From the IMG/VR virus record IMGVR_UViG_3300032309_000728, positions 1 through 34,584 of that record: DNA of 34,584 nt; one strand, given 5' to 3'. Of this stretch, positions 4,346 to 9,926 are shown one piece after another. The notes beneath the pieces were generated by a model, which saw only the letters and a program-made list of their open reading frames with translations, was not told the origin of the DNA and searched no databases. This stretch comes from a virus. Every line of letters begins with the position of its first letter. Within the stretch, counting starts at the first letter, position 1. The translations under genes were made by a program, and so were the position numbers.

Positions 4346-4702
4346 ATGTTTGAAAGCGGATTTGACCAGTTTTGGGCAGCATGGCCCAAAAGTCCAAGGA
4401 AGGGCGCTAAGGCAGCGTGTTTGGCCAAGTGGGAAAAGGGTCTGTACGAACACTGTGCTGACCAAATTCTCAAGCACGTTGAGTGGCAAAAGACGACCGA
4501 TCAATGGCTAAAAGACGGCGGCGCGTTCGTGCCAGCACCACTTGTATATCTTAACCAGCAGCGGTGGGATGGGGCCGAGATTCCAGAGCCTAAGCGCCAA
4601 GTCTCTATTGCCCAGCAGTTTGAGGAGCGCAACCGTAACGCGGTTCCCATGCCTGACTACATCCGTGAGCGCCTAGCGAAAATAAGGAAGGGGCAAACAT
4701 GA
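4346..4702 (+). CDS. Phage replication-associated domain protein
   Basis: This 118-residue protein starts MFESGFDQFWAAWPKSPRKG and has KAACLAKWEKG, WQKTTDQWLKDGGAFVPAPL and YLNQQRWDGAE. The F-x2-FW-x2-WP...GGAFxPxPxxxLNxxRW pattern is the C-terminal module seen in many phage replication initiators and helicase-recruiting proteins (lambda O/DnaD-like context). Here it stands alone, without an N-terminal DNA-binding winged helix. The C-terminal tail (QFEERNRNAVPMPDYIRERL) is basic and helical. As no polymerase or helicase is encoded, it may recruit the host replisome. The start at 4346 follows CAGGAG; it ends in ATGA overlap with the next gene. Confidence 0.7.
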   Translation: MFESGFDQFWAAWPKSPRKGAKAACLAKWEKGLYEHCADQILKHVEWQKTTDQWLKDGGAFVPAPLVYLNQQRWDGAEIPEPKRQVSIAQQFEERNRNAVPMPDYIRERLAKIRKGQT

Positions 4703-4827
4703 TAGAGATCATCATCACCGTCGGCGTTTTTGCTGGCGCGATCTGGTGGGCCTGCACTGCAAACTTTGACATCTGCGATAACTGCAATCACGACTGCGAT
4801 CAGGGCAGAAAGTGCCCACACAAATGA
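4699..4827 (+). CDS. Small membrane-anchored cysteine-rich protein (42 aa)
   Basis: A 42-residue protein: one hydrophobic N-terminal segment (MIEIIITVGVFAGAIWWACTA) followed by a short tail with four cysteines in 14 residues (CDNCNHDCDQGRKC), enough for one metal site or two disulfides. Both ends overlap their neighbours as ATGA. It could be a signal-anchored periplasmic protein. No function recognised. Confidence 0.65.
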   Translation: MIEIIITVGVFAGAIWWACTANFDICDNCNHDCDQGRKCPHK

Positions 4828-5102
4828 CACCCAACCAACTTTTAGACGCAGCGCGAGAAGGGCAGAACTACTCCTATGAGCAAATCACAGCAGCCCTTAT
4901 CGCAACCGGCGACCTGGACGGAGGAATGGCGCAGGGAATGCGAAGCAAGGGAATGGATGAGCCGCTGGAAAGACCAACAGAGCGCCAAAGGAACGCAGTG
5001 GGCGAATCTTTGGTGGTCAAGGGTGATCTTAAAGATCAGCGAGATTCGCGGCCCTGGTGCAGCGCATACCTTGCGTCAAGACATGAAACGACTAGCCTAT
5101 GA
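4824..5102 (+). CDS. Unknown protein; frame 1 of an overprinted pair (92 aa)
   Basis: Starts MTPNQLLDAAREGQNYSYEQ and continues ITAALIATGDLDGG, an amphipathic helical start; the rest is polar and less structured. Both its start and its stop overlap their neighbours as ATGA (with the 42-residue gene and with the VRR-NUC-like gene), which is the coupling used throughout this region and is the main support for it. A second open frame, 4876-5121, covers most of the same bases. The N-terminal 31 residues look most protein-like; the C-terminal part may be a by-product of the overlapping gene. Function unknown. Confidence 0.6.
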   Translation: MTPNQLLDAAREGQNYSYEQITAALIATGDLDGGMAQGMRSKGMDEPLERPTERQRNAVGESLVVKGDLKDQRDSRPWCSAYLASRHETTSL

Positions 5103-5121
5103 GACGAGCCGCCAAGATTGA
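4876..5121 (+). CDS. Unknown Trp-rich protein; frame 2 of an overprinted pair (81 aa)
   Basis: Starts MSKSQQPLSQPATWTEEWRR and contains EEWRRECEAREWM, then IRGPGAAHTLRQDMKRL. This arrangement, WRR-x-CEAR near the start and RG-x4-LR-x-DM near the end, resembles a family of short phage proteins of unknown function (DUF7696 type, named from memory and not checked). It overlaps the 4824-5102 gene for 227 bases in another frame and the next gene by 23 bases. Its ribosome site is weak. Either frame could be the only real one; both look expressed to me. Confidence 0.55.
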   Translation: MSKSQQPLSQPATWTEEWRRECEAREWMSRWKDQQSAKGTQWANLWWSRVILKISEIRGPGAAHTLRQDMKRLAYETSRQD

Positions 5122-5392
5122 CGCCAATCAACAGCAAGTTGTTACGGCGCTACGAGCCGCTGGCGCTACGGTGCAGTCTCTGGCGGCAGTTGGCAAGGGC
5201 GTACCTGACCTGCTGGTGGGATTCCAAGGCAAGACACTTCTCATGGAAGTGAAGGATGGCAATAAACCGCCTTCTGCAAGGGAGTTGACTGAAGATCAAC
5301 TTACCTGGCATGGGGCATGGCGTGGTGGGCCGCTGTCTGTAGTTGATGGGCCAGAAGCAGCACTAAGAGCATTGGGGGTATTGCGTGATTGA
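5099..5392 (+). CDS. VRR-NUC-like PD-(D/E)XK nuclease
   Basis: This 97-residue protein carries the compact VRR-NUC nuclease pattern: N-terminal helix DANQQQVVTALRAAGATVQS, then VGKGVPDLLVGFQGK with D37, and LLMEVKDG with E50 and K52, followed by LTEDQLTWHGAWRGG. Members cut structured or branched DNA. A stand-alone domain of about 100 residues is typical for phages, where it is proposed to act as a resolvase during replication or packaging. The start overlaps the previous stop as ATGA. It complements the leftward ERF/exonuclease recombination set. Substrate not determinable from sequence. Confidence 0.85.
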   Translation: MRRAAKIDANQQQVVTALRAAGATVQSLAAVGKGVPDLLVGFQGKTLLMEVKDGNKPPSARELTEDQLTWHGAWRGGPLSVVDGPEAALRALGVLRD

Positions 5393-5717
5393 TCCAGAAC
5401 ATTCAGCCGAGCGAATTCGAAACATCGCGGCAGACTACGGCAAGGCCAAAGGCGACAGGGTGTACCTGGAAGAATTTAGGCGCAGCAAAAAAGCCATGCT
5501 GATGAAAGATTGTTTTTCATTGGGCATCGAGGCAGCAAATGCCCAGGAGCGTGAAGCACTGGCCGATCCTGAGTACCACAGCCTACTGAAAGGCTTGGCC
5601 GCGGCGGTGGAAAAGGAAGAAACCCTGAAGTGGGAACTGGAAGCCGCGAAGATGGAAGTGGAAATCTGGCGCACCCAACAAGCAAACGAGCGAATGGTGT
5701 TGAGGTCACATGAATGA
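5385..5717 (+). CDS. Conserved phage helical protein, unknown function (110 aa)
   Basis: A GTG start at 5385 overlaps the VRR-NUC-like stop by 8 bases, giving MIDPEHSAERIRNIAADYGK. The protein is almost all helix: YLEEFRRSKKAMLMKDC, AQEREALADPEYHSLLKGL and a C-terminal coiled coil EKEETLKWELEAAKMEVEIW. This pattern is familiar from phages of Proteobacteria, usually near replication or recombination genes, but has no assigned role. It ends in ATGA overlap with a broken zinc-ribbon reading frame. Confidence 0.8.
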   Translation: MIDPEHSAERIRNIAADYGKAKGDRVYLEEFRRSKKAMLMKDCFSLGIEAANAQEREALADPEYHSLLKGLAAAVEKEETLKWELEAAKMEVEIWRTQQANERMVLRSHE

Positions 5718-5755
5718 AATGCCCTGTATGCAAAGCCTGGACGATGGTTTGTTGA
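5714..5755 (+). pseudogene. Truncated zinc-ribbon gene remnant
   Basis: ATG at 5714 overlaps the previous stop as ATGA and reads MKCPVCKAWTMVC before TGA. MKCPVC-x-AW-T is the start of a short zinc-ribbon family of phages and resembles the N-terminal knuckle of NrdR; a complete protein has a second cysteine pair. Here it stops after 13 codons. In another frame the following bases read WFVDVPLPDRREWERLFS then stop, which may be leftover coding sequence. Decay by frameshift is the likely reading; a sequencing error cannot be excluded. Confidence 0.45.
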
Positions 5756-5827
5756 CGTACCCCTGCCTGATAGGCGAGAATGGGAACGGCTTTTCTCGCA
5801 GTAGCCTATCTCCTTGGTTGAGATTTC

Positions 5828-5852
5828 GGGGGCTTTCCGGCCCTCTTTTTTT
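5828..5852 (+). terminator. Rho-independent terminator
   Basis: Stem GGGGGC (5828-5833) with GCCCTC (5840-5845), one G-U pair, loop TTTCCG, then seven T (5846-5852). It closes the rightward replication-type operon just before the gene at 5870. Confidence 0.8.
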
Positions 5853-5856
5853 GGTC

Positions 5857-5862
5857 TATCAT
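5857..5862 (+). promoter_or_regulatory. Possible -10 of a leaderless transcript
   Basis: TATCAT ends seven bases before the ATG at 5870, and no SD precedes that ATG. Because the region follows a terminator, a new promoter is expected here. The -35 position (5834-5839, TTTCCG) is poor. Confidence 0.35.
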
Positions 5863-5869
5863 TACCACT

Positions 5870-6229
5870 ATGGATGATGACGCCGCCGAATTTATAGCCG
5901 CCTTGCTGCACAGCAGCACGGTTGCCCACTTCATGCACCTGTCCACCGATTCGTTTTCGGCACACAAGGCGCTAAGGCACTACTACGAAGACATCATCGA
6001 ACTGGCTGACGATTTTGCAGAAGCGTATCAAGGCCGGTACAACAAGATCAAGACCTATCCTGAAGAATTCCACTCAGGAAAAGAGCCGGTCAAATACCTG
6101 AAGTCTGTGCTTGCCTTTGTGGATGAAGCCCGCAAAGATTTGCCCCAGGATTCAGAAATCCAGAATATCATTGACGAAATTTGTCAATTGATAGATCGAA
6201 CCCTGTACAAACTGAAATTCTTGGACTGA
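5870..6229 (+). CDS. Helical phage protein, DUF5856-like (119 aa)
   Basis: This 119-residue all-helical protein starts MDDDAAEFIAALLHSSTVAH. It has FMHLSTDSFSAHKALRHYYE, LADDFAEAYQGRYNKI and a C-terminal helix pair. The H-x2-HL-x3-S-x4-HKAL-x2-YY...YQG pattern resembles a phage family I know as DUF5856, which looks like a ferritin/Dps-type four-helix fold, though metal binding is not shown. The name is from memory. It lies just after a terminator, lacks an SD, and may be translated from a leaderless message. Function unknown. Confidence 0.7.
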   Translation: MDDDAAEFIAALLHSSTVAHFMHLSTDSFSAHKALRHYYEDIIELADDFAEAYQGRYNKIKTYPEEFHSGKEPVKYLKSVLAFVDEARKDLPQDSEIQNIIDEICQLIDRTLYKLKFLD

Positions 6230-6240
6230 AAGGAAAGACC

Positions 6241-6459
6241 ATGAAAGACAACGCTGAGATGACCCCCAAGGGCTATGGTTCTGGCACCAAGCCGCCCGCT
6301 GGCGCAAATGCGTCTGATATGTCCGGTGAGCGCCACGGCAAAGTGGTGAACGGCATTGGCATGGGCAAGGCCGACGGAACTGGCAACAACAGCCAGTTCA
6401 ACGGTGGCCGTTCTAAGGGTGTGTGCTACACCCACGGACGTTCTTCCTACCAGAAGTAA
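6241..6459 (+). CDS. Gly-rich small conserved phage protein (72 aa)
   Basis: Starts MKDNAEMTPKGYGSGTKPPA after an AAAGGAAAGACC ribosome site. It is rich in Gly, Asn and Ser with DMSGERHGKVVNGIGMGKAD and ends CYTHGRSSYQK. Such low-complexity, flexible proteins occur upstream of terminase genes in many podoviruses; I recognise the style but not a function. It ends immediately before the kinase-like gene. Confidence 0.72.
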   Translation: MKDNAEMTPKGYGSGTKPPAGANASDMSGERHGKVVNGIGMGKADGTGNNSQFNGGRSKGVCYTHGRSSYQK

Positions 6460-7380
6460 ATGGCTATCCCGCTGTCAGAACTGGCAGCGGCGGGGCAGCA
6501 GCAGCCACAAGCTGCGACCACCCAAGGAAACTTGGCATCGCTGGTTCCGCAGCCGCCCCAGCTATCCAGCAATCCGATTGAATCGGCGTATTTCGACCGT
6601 GTAGCTAATGACTACGAAGGGTTGAAGTCTGAGTACGCCCGATTAACCAACGAAAAAGGCGAAAACACAACCAGAGGCGGTCGGTTATTGAATACCGACG
6701 AAGCCCGTGAACTTTCTCCTGAATATCGCGCAGATCGCACTAGATCGGCTGATGTGCATGAACCGTCGTCAGCCTTGGTTAAGCAGATGTACGCGGACAA
6801 ACTGTCTAAACCTACGCCTTCAGGAATGAGCAACTTGGTGTTGTTTACCGCGGGTGGTACGGGTGCTGGCAAGTCAACCGGCTTACAAATGATTGAGAAC
6901 GAGCATCCAAGTTTGAAAAGTGCAGAAATTTTGTACGATACAAACATGAATTCGTTTGACTCTGCCGACAAAAAGATCAAACAAGCCTTGGATGCTGGCC
7001 GCAAGGTCGGCATTGTGTACACCTACCGCGACCCCGTAGAAGCCCTGGAAAACGGTGCATTGAAGCGGGCCAGCCGTATGGAAGCCGACATCGGTACAGG
7101 CCGCACTGTACCCTTAGATGAGCATTTTAAGACGCACATTGGGGCGCGTGATGTTATGGGACGTTTACAGGCAAAGTACGGGGACGATCATCGATTTGAA
7201 ATGATGGTCATCGACAATAGCCGTGGACATGGAAACGCTTCTGTAAGCAGCCTTGACAAATTGCCTAAACTAGACCATACTCAGGTACGGAAAGGACTCA
7301 ATGATGCACTCGAAAACGCCTACCGCACCGGTAAAATCAGCCGCGCCATCTACGAAGGAACGCGTGGTAACGCCCGCTGA
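6460..7380 (+). CDS. Zeta-toxin-like P-loop kinase
   Basis: This 306-residue protein has an N-terminal polar region (1-120) and then a P-loop kinase domain. The Walker A is GGTGAGKST (residues 132-140), preceded by a beta strand NLVLFTA. It is followed by ILYDTNMNSF (about 157-166), a helix, KVGIVYTYRDPVEAL (about 182-196) and an Arg-rich lid region KRASRMEADIGTGRTVPLDE. This order fits the zeta-toxin/PezT kinase superfamily. Classical zeta toxins phosphorylate UDP-N-acetylglucosamine and block wall synthesis; whether this one shares the substrate is unknown. No classic epsilon antitoxin is adjacent; a 60-residue gene overlaps its end by 80 bases. It could be a lysis aid, a takeover factor or an ordinary kinase. 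Confidence 0.68.
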   Translation: MAIPLSELAAAGQQQPQAATTQGNLASLVPQPPQLSSNPIESAYFDRVANDYEGLKSEYARLTNEKGENTTRGGRLLNTDEARELSPEYRADRTRSADVHEPSSALVKQMYADKLSKPTPSGMSNLVLFTAGGTGAGKSTGLQMIENEHPSLKSAEILYDTNMNSFDSADKKIKQALDAGRKVGIVYTYRDPVEALENGALKRASRMEADIGTGRTVPLDEHFKTHIGARDVMGRLQAKYGDDHRFEMMVIDNSRGHGNASVSSLDKLPKLDHTQVRKGLNDALENAYRTGKISRAIYEGTRGNAR

Positions 7381-7483
7381 ACACAAGATGAAGCGAATGC
7401 ACCAAGCAGAAATGCGAAGCATAGCTGAAGCCGTAGCAGCAAATCTAAACGCCGCTGTTAAGGCTGGAAAGCCTATCCGATGA
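7301..7483 (+). CDS. Small basic helical protein overlapping the kinase gene (60 aa)
   Basis: Starts MMHSKTPTAPVKSAAPSTKE, with AAAGGA five bases before the ATG, and ends in a helix (MRSIAEAVAANLNAAVKAG). It overlaps the kinase gene by 80 bases in another frame and the following gene as ATGA. A shorter start at 7388 would avoid most of the overlap. Its place beside a toxin-like kinase makes an antitoxin role conceivable, but it does not resemble epsilon or PezA. Confidence 0.5.
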   Translation: MMHSKTPTAPVKSAAPSTKERVVTPAEHKMKRMHQAEMRSIAEAVAANLNAAVKAGKPIR

Positions 7484-7701
7484 GCGATGCCCGCTGCAAG
7501 ACTTGTCGGTTTTTCACCCAAGCGCAAGTGATGGGTGTCTGCCGCAGGTTTCCAGAACACCAGAACAAGCACGAGTTGGACTGGTGTGGTGAGCATCAAC
7601 TGGCCACAATCATCGCCCTGCCTGTGCTGACACCAGAGCAGGTGGCACAGCGCAAAAAGCCTGGAAGGAAGCCTAATGTGCCCGATTCAACCGCTGCGTG
7701 A
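7480..7701 (+). CDS. Cysteine-rich putative zinc-binding protein (73 aa)
   Basis: Starts MSDARCKTCRFFTQAQ with C6 and C9, then GVCRRFP and DWCGEH, giving a C-x2-C...C...C spacing for one structural zinc or an iron-sulfur site. A tail LTPEQVAQRKKPGRKPN follows. The CRFF/GVCRRFP/DWCGEH pattern recurs in small phage and bacterial proteins of unknown role. Coupled to the previous gene by ATGA. Confidence 0.75.
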   Translation: MSDARCKTCRFFTQAQVMGVCRRFPEHQNKHELDWCGEHQLATIIALPVLTPEQVAQRKKPGRKPNVPDSTAA

Positions 7702-7948
7702 TCGCGTAGTGATCCAGCCCCGTGTCCGAAAGCTGTCGGACATTATTTTCACCATCAACAGTGAAAAGATGAACGAGGGCACGATTGTGGCCATCGGGCC
7801 TGATGTCCATGAAGTTAGGCCAGGCGATTTCGTCAAATACGGCAACGGCACCTATCTGGATTGGCCTGTCCAGCACTTTGACGGCCAGGACTACCAGATC
7901 ATTCAGGAAGCTGACATCGCGTGTGTCGTGGAGGAAGATCATGCCTAA
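7676..7948 (+). CDS. GroES-like co-chaperonin
   Basis: This 90-residue protein aligns by eye with GroES along its length: IQPLRDRVVIQPRVR at the start, an abbreviated mobile loop (LSDIIFTINSEKMN), then GTIVAIGPDVHEVRPGDFVKYGNG, and a C-terminal YQIIQEADIACVVEE like the LIMSESDILAIVE end of GroES. GroES caps GroEL; phage versions (T4 gp31 is the known case) adapt host GroEL to fold capsid protein. No GroEL is encoded. Its location ahead of terminase and coat genes fits a role in head assembly. The start overlaps the previous gene by 26 bases. Confidence 0.88.
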   Translation: MCPIQPLRDRVVIQPRVRKLSDIIFTINSEKMNEGTIVAIGPDVHEVRPGDFVKYGNGTYLDWPVQHFDGQDYQIIQEADIACVVEEDHA

Positions 7949-8216
7949 AGGTCACGATAAGCCCATCCCGAAGACGACAACCGGCAAGGACAAAAACTAC
8001 CGTCCTACCGAGCAAGGCGCAGGAATGACGGCCAAAGGCCGAGCCGCGTACAACGCAAAGAACAACGCAAACCTAAAACCGCCAGCACCAAACCCGAAGA
8101 CAAAAGCAGATGCTGGACGAAAAGCATCCTTTTGCGCGAGAATGGAAGGGGTGGTAAAGAACGCCAAAGGCCCAGCAGAGCGGGCTAAGGCATCCCTTAA
8201 GAACTGGAATTGTTGA
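7941..8216 (+). CDS. Conserved basic phage protein, DUF6321-like (91 aa)
   Basis: Starts MPKGHDKPIPKTTTGKDKNY after GAGGAAGATC and contains MTAKGRAAYNAKNNANLKPP, PNPKTKADAGRKASFCARME and a C-terminal SLKNWNC. This is a common pattern in T7-like and other podoviruses upstream of structural genes (I recall DUF6321). Very basic, so perhaps DNA-binding or virion-internal. Overlaps the groES-like gene by 8 bases. Confidence 0.8.
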   Translation: MPKGHDKPIPKTTTGKDKNYRPTEQGAGMTAKGRAAYNAKNNANLKPPAPNPKTKADAGRKASFCARMEGVVKNAKGPAERAKASLKNWNC

Positions 8217-8228
8217 AAGGAACCAATC

Positions 8229-8822
8229 ATGTCCAATACTCAAGCCATTGGGGTTGCCTACGCAGACCCCGCCCTGAACAGTTTTGAAGTTGGCACCGCG
8301 ACCGTGCCGATTGACGTTATTCAATCTGGCAATCTGAGCCAGATTTATGCAGAAACATCCCACAGGTCTGGTGATATGCGTGGCCTGTACGCCCGTGTCG
8401 ATTACGCTGGCGCTGGCGCTGGTGAAACCCTGCGTGTCCTGAGCCGCGTTATCGCAGCCCAAGGCGCTGGTCAAACGACCAACGGCGCACACATTAGCCT
8501 GTCAGTCAACACTGGCGGCACCGTCAGCGGCGCAGCCAATGCCCTTCGTGCAACCATCGGCGGTTCGTCTACCAACCCCGGTGGCACTCTAGCGGCGCTG
8601 CAACTGGATTCGGACTTTGCATCTGGCGGCACCTGGAGCAACGCATCTTTCCTGCGTGTGACCAACAGCGGCACTGGTGAAGTGGGTAACTTTGCTGCTA
8701 TGCCCGCGGTTAGCGCAACTGGCGTGTTCCGTGCCAAAGTGGGTTCGCCTGTCGTCACCCACACCATTCCGGTAACCAGCGGCGGCACGACTTACTACAT
8801 CATGGTCAGCACTGTTGCCTAA
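8229..8822 (+). CDS. Putative virion surface/decoration protein (197 aa)
   Basis: This 197-residue, Gly/Ala/Ser/Thr-rich protein starts MSNTQAIGVAYADPALNSFE and alternates short beta strands without cysteines or charged clusters, with a hydrophobic beta C-terminus (TYYIMVSTVA). Such composition is typical of phage structural proteins, and it has a GAAAGGAACCAATC site for strong translation. It lies before the terminase genes. Resembles head fibre/decoration proteins in style only; no named family recognised. Confidence 0.6.
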   Translation: MSNTQAIGVAYADPALNSFEVGTATVPIDVIQSGNLSQIYAETSHRSGDMRGLYARVDYAGAGAGETLRVLSRVIAAQGAGQTTNGAHISLSVNTGGTVSGAANALRATIGGSSTNPGGTLAALQLDSDFASGGTWSNASFLRVTNSGTGEVGNFAAMPAVSATGVFRAKVGSPVVTHTIPVTSGGTTYYIMVSTVA

Positions 8823-8995
8823 TGGAAATCAGCCGCGAGTACATCCAGGCTGAAATAGACGAGGTTCAGCGGGAACTTGCAAAGGCCAAAACCTTTGTGA
8901 TCCAGGCTGAGACTTCGTTGGCCATCTACGCGATGTTGCTGGCTAGGCTGGATCAGCCGGATGAGGAAGAAATTAAACCAGGGGGAACTGACTGA
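8822..8995 (+). CDS. Small coiled-coil protein (57 aa)
   Basis: MEISREYIQAEIDEVQRELA followed by a continuous amphipathic helix and an acidic tail (LDQPDEEEIKPGG). The start shares its A with the previous stop (TAATG) and the end shares with the next start (TGATG). It is one of four tiny coupled genes before terminase. Function unknown. Confidence 0.7.
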   Translation: MEISREYIQAEIDEVQRELAKAKTFVIQAETSLAIYAMLLARLDQPDEEEIKPGGTD

Positions 8996-9153
8996 TGGCC
9001 AAAGGACTGTACGCAAACATTCACGCCAAGCGTGAGAGGATAGAACAGCAGAAAGCCGCGGGCAAGACCCCAGAGCGTATGCGAAAGCCTGGGTCAGAAG
9101 GCGCACCCACGGCCAAAGCCTTCAAACAAAGCGCCAAGACAGCGAAGAAATGA
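8995..9153 (+). CDS. Conserved basic phage protein (52 aa)
   Basis: Starts MAKGLYANIHAKRERIEQQK and continues KMRKPGS-like (RMRKPGSEGAPTAKAFKQS). This is a very common short protein of podoviruses, found near structural genes, with no known function. Highly basic. TGATG coupling at both ends. Confidence 0.8.
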   Translation: MAKGLYANIHAKRERIEQQKAAGKTPERMRKPGSEGAPTAKAFKQSAKTAKK

Positions 9154-9329
9154 CAATCGAGCAAATGCAAAAGCGCCTGGCTGAACTGCAAGAACTGGCG
9201 AAACAGCATGAAAGCATTCTGTTGCAGATCAGCGGGGCCATCCAGGAATACAACCGTGTCATCGCCGAGGAGCAATCCAAAGCAATGACGGAAGGAGCCA
9301 AAAATGCCGCTGACCAAATCGCCCAGTAA
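9150..9329 (+). CDS. Small coiled-coil protein (59 aa)
   Basis: [20 protein letters not shown] and a continuing heptad pattern to the end give a single long helix, probably oligomeric. Overlaps the upstream stop as ATGA and the downstream gene by 26 bases. Function unknown. Confidence 0.7.
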   Translation: MTIEQMQKRLAELQELAKQHESILLQISGAIQEYNRVIAEEQSKAMTEGAKNAADQIAQ

Positions 9330-9444
9330 GCAAGCGTTCGAAAAGAACATTAAAGCCGAAATCAAAGCAGGTAAGCCACCTAAACAAGCGGTGGCCATTG
9401 CCTATTCGGTAAAGCGCGAAGCCAAGCCTAAAGGCAAGAAGTGA
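9304..9444 (+). CDS. Small basic phage protein (46 aa)
   Basis: [20 protein letters not shown] then [20 protein letters not shown]. The F-x-KN-x-KxE...GKP[10 protein letters not shown] pattern is widespread in phages and in short bacterial proteins, function unknown. AAGGAGCCAAAA stands before the ATG, inside the upstream gene. Ends TGATG with the terminase small subunit. Confidence 0.75.
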   Translation: MPLTKSPSKQAFEKNIKAEIKAGKPPKQAVAIAYSVKREAKPKGKK

Positions 9445-9926
9445 TGGAAACGCCCGTCAAACGGCGGGGGCGTCCACCTAAAGACAAGCCAAGCCCCGAC
9501 GCACCAGAGCATCCAAAAAGCAAAGGTGGGCGTCCGACCAAGTATGAAGATTGGATGGCTGATGCCGTCTTAGACTACTTCAGCACCCCAGTAGGGGATT
9601 TCCCTACCCTAGCAGGATTCGCTGCATCCATCAGTGTTTCAAGGGAGACGCTGCACGATTGGGCGACCGCAAAAGGGGCAGACGGGTCACTGCGAAACCC
9701 TCAGTTTTCTGACGCCTATAAAAAGGCGAAGGATATGCAAGAACAGAACCTGGTCAAAGGGGCGCTTACGGGTGTGTACAACAGCACGTTCGCCATCTTC
9801 ACAGCTAAGAATGTGCTGGGTTGGAGGGACAAGGTAGAGCAGGAAATCACCGGCAAGGACGGTAGCCCGCTTGCTGGTATCCAGGTCATGTTTGTGAACC
9901 CCGATGGATCAGAACGCAGCGATTAA
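9444..9926 (+). CDS. terS: Terminase small subunit
   Basis: The 160-residue protein starts [17 protein letters not shown]. It has two AT-hook-like GRP segments (RRGRPPK, GGRPTK), then a helix-turn-helix region LAGFAASISVSRETLHDWA (about residues 53-71), a helical core DAYKKAKDMQEQNLVKGALT, and NVLGWRDKVEQE near the end. This is the layout of small terminase subunits, which form rings that recognise the packaging site and feed DNA to the large subunit. It directly precedes and overlaps the large subunit by 23 bases. ATG at 9444 (TGATG coupling) is preferred to the GTG one codon earlier. Confidence 0.88.
   Translation: METPVKRRGRPPKDKPSPDAPEHPKSKGGRPTKYEDWMADAVLDYFSTPVGDFPTLAGFAASISVSRETLHDWATAKGADGSLRNPQFSDAYKKAKDMQEQNLVKGALTGVYNSTFAIFTAKNVLGWRDKVEQEITGKDGSPLAGIQVMFVNPDGSERSD

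Noticed and set aside
8073-9398. Minus-strand frames opposite the small genes before terminase
   Set aside because: Shadows of the rightward coding frames; the plus-strand genes have coupled starts and recognised families.
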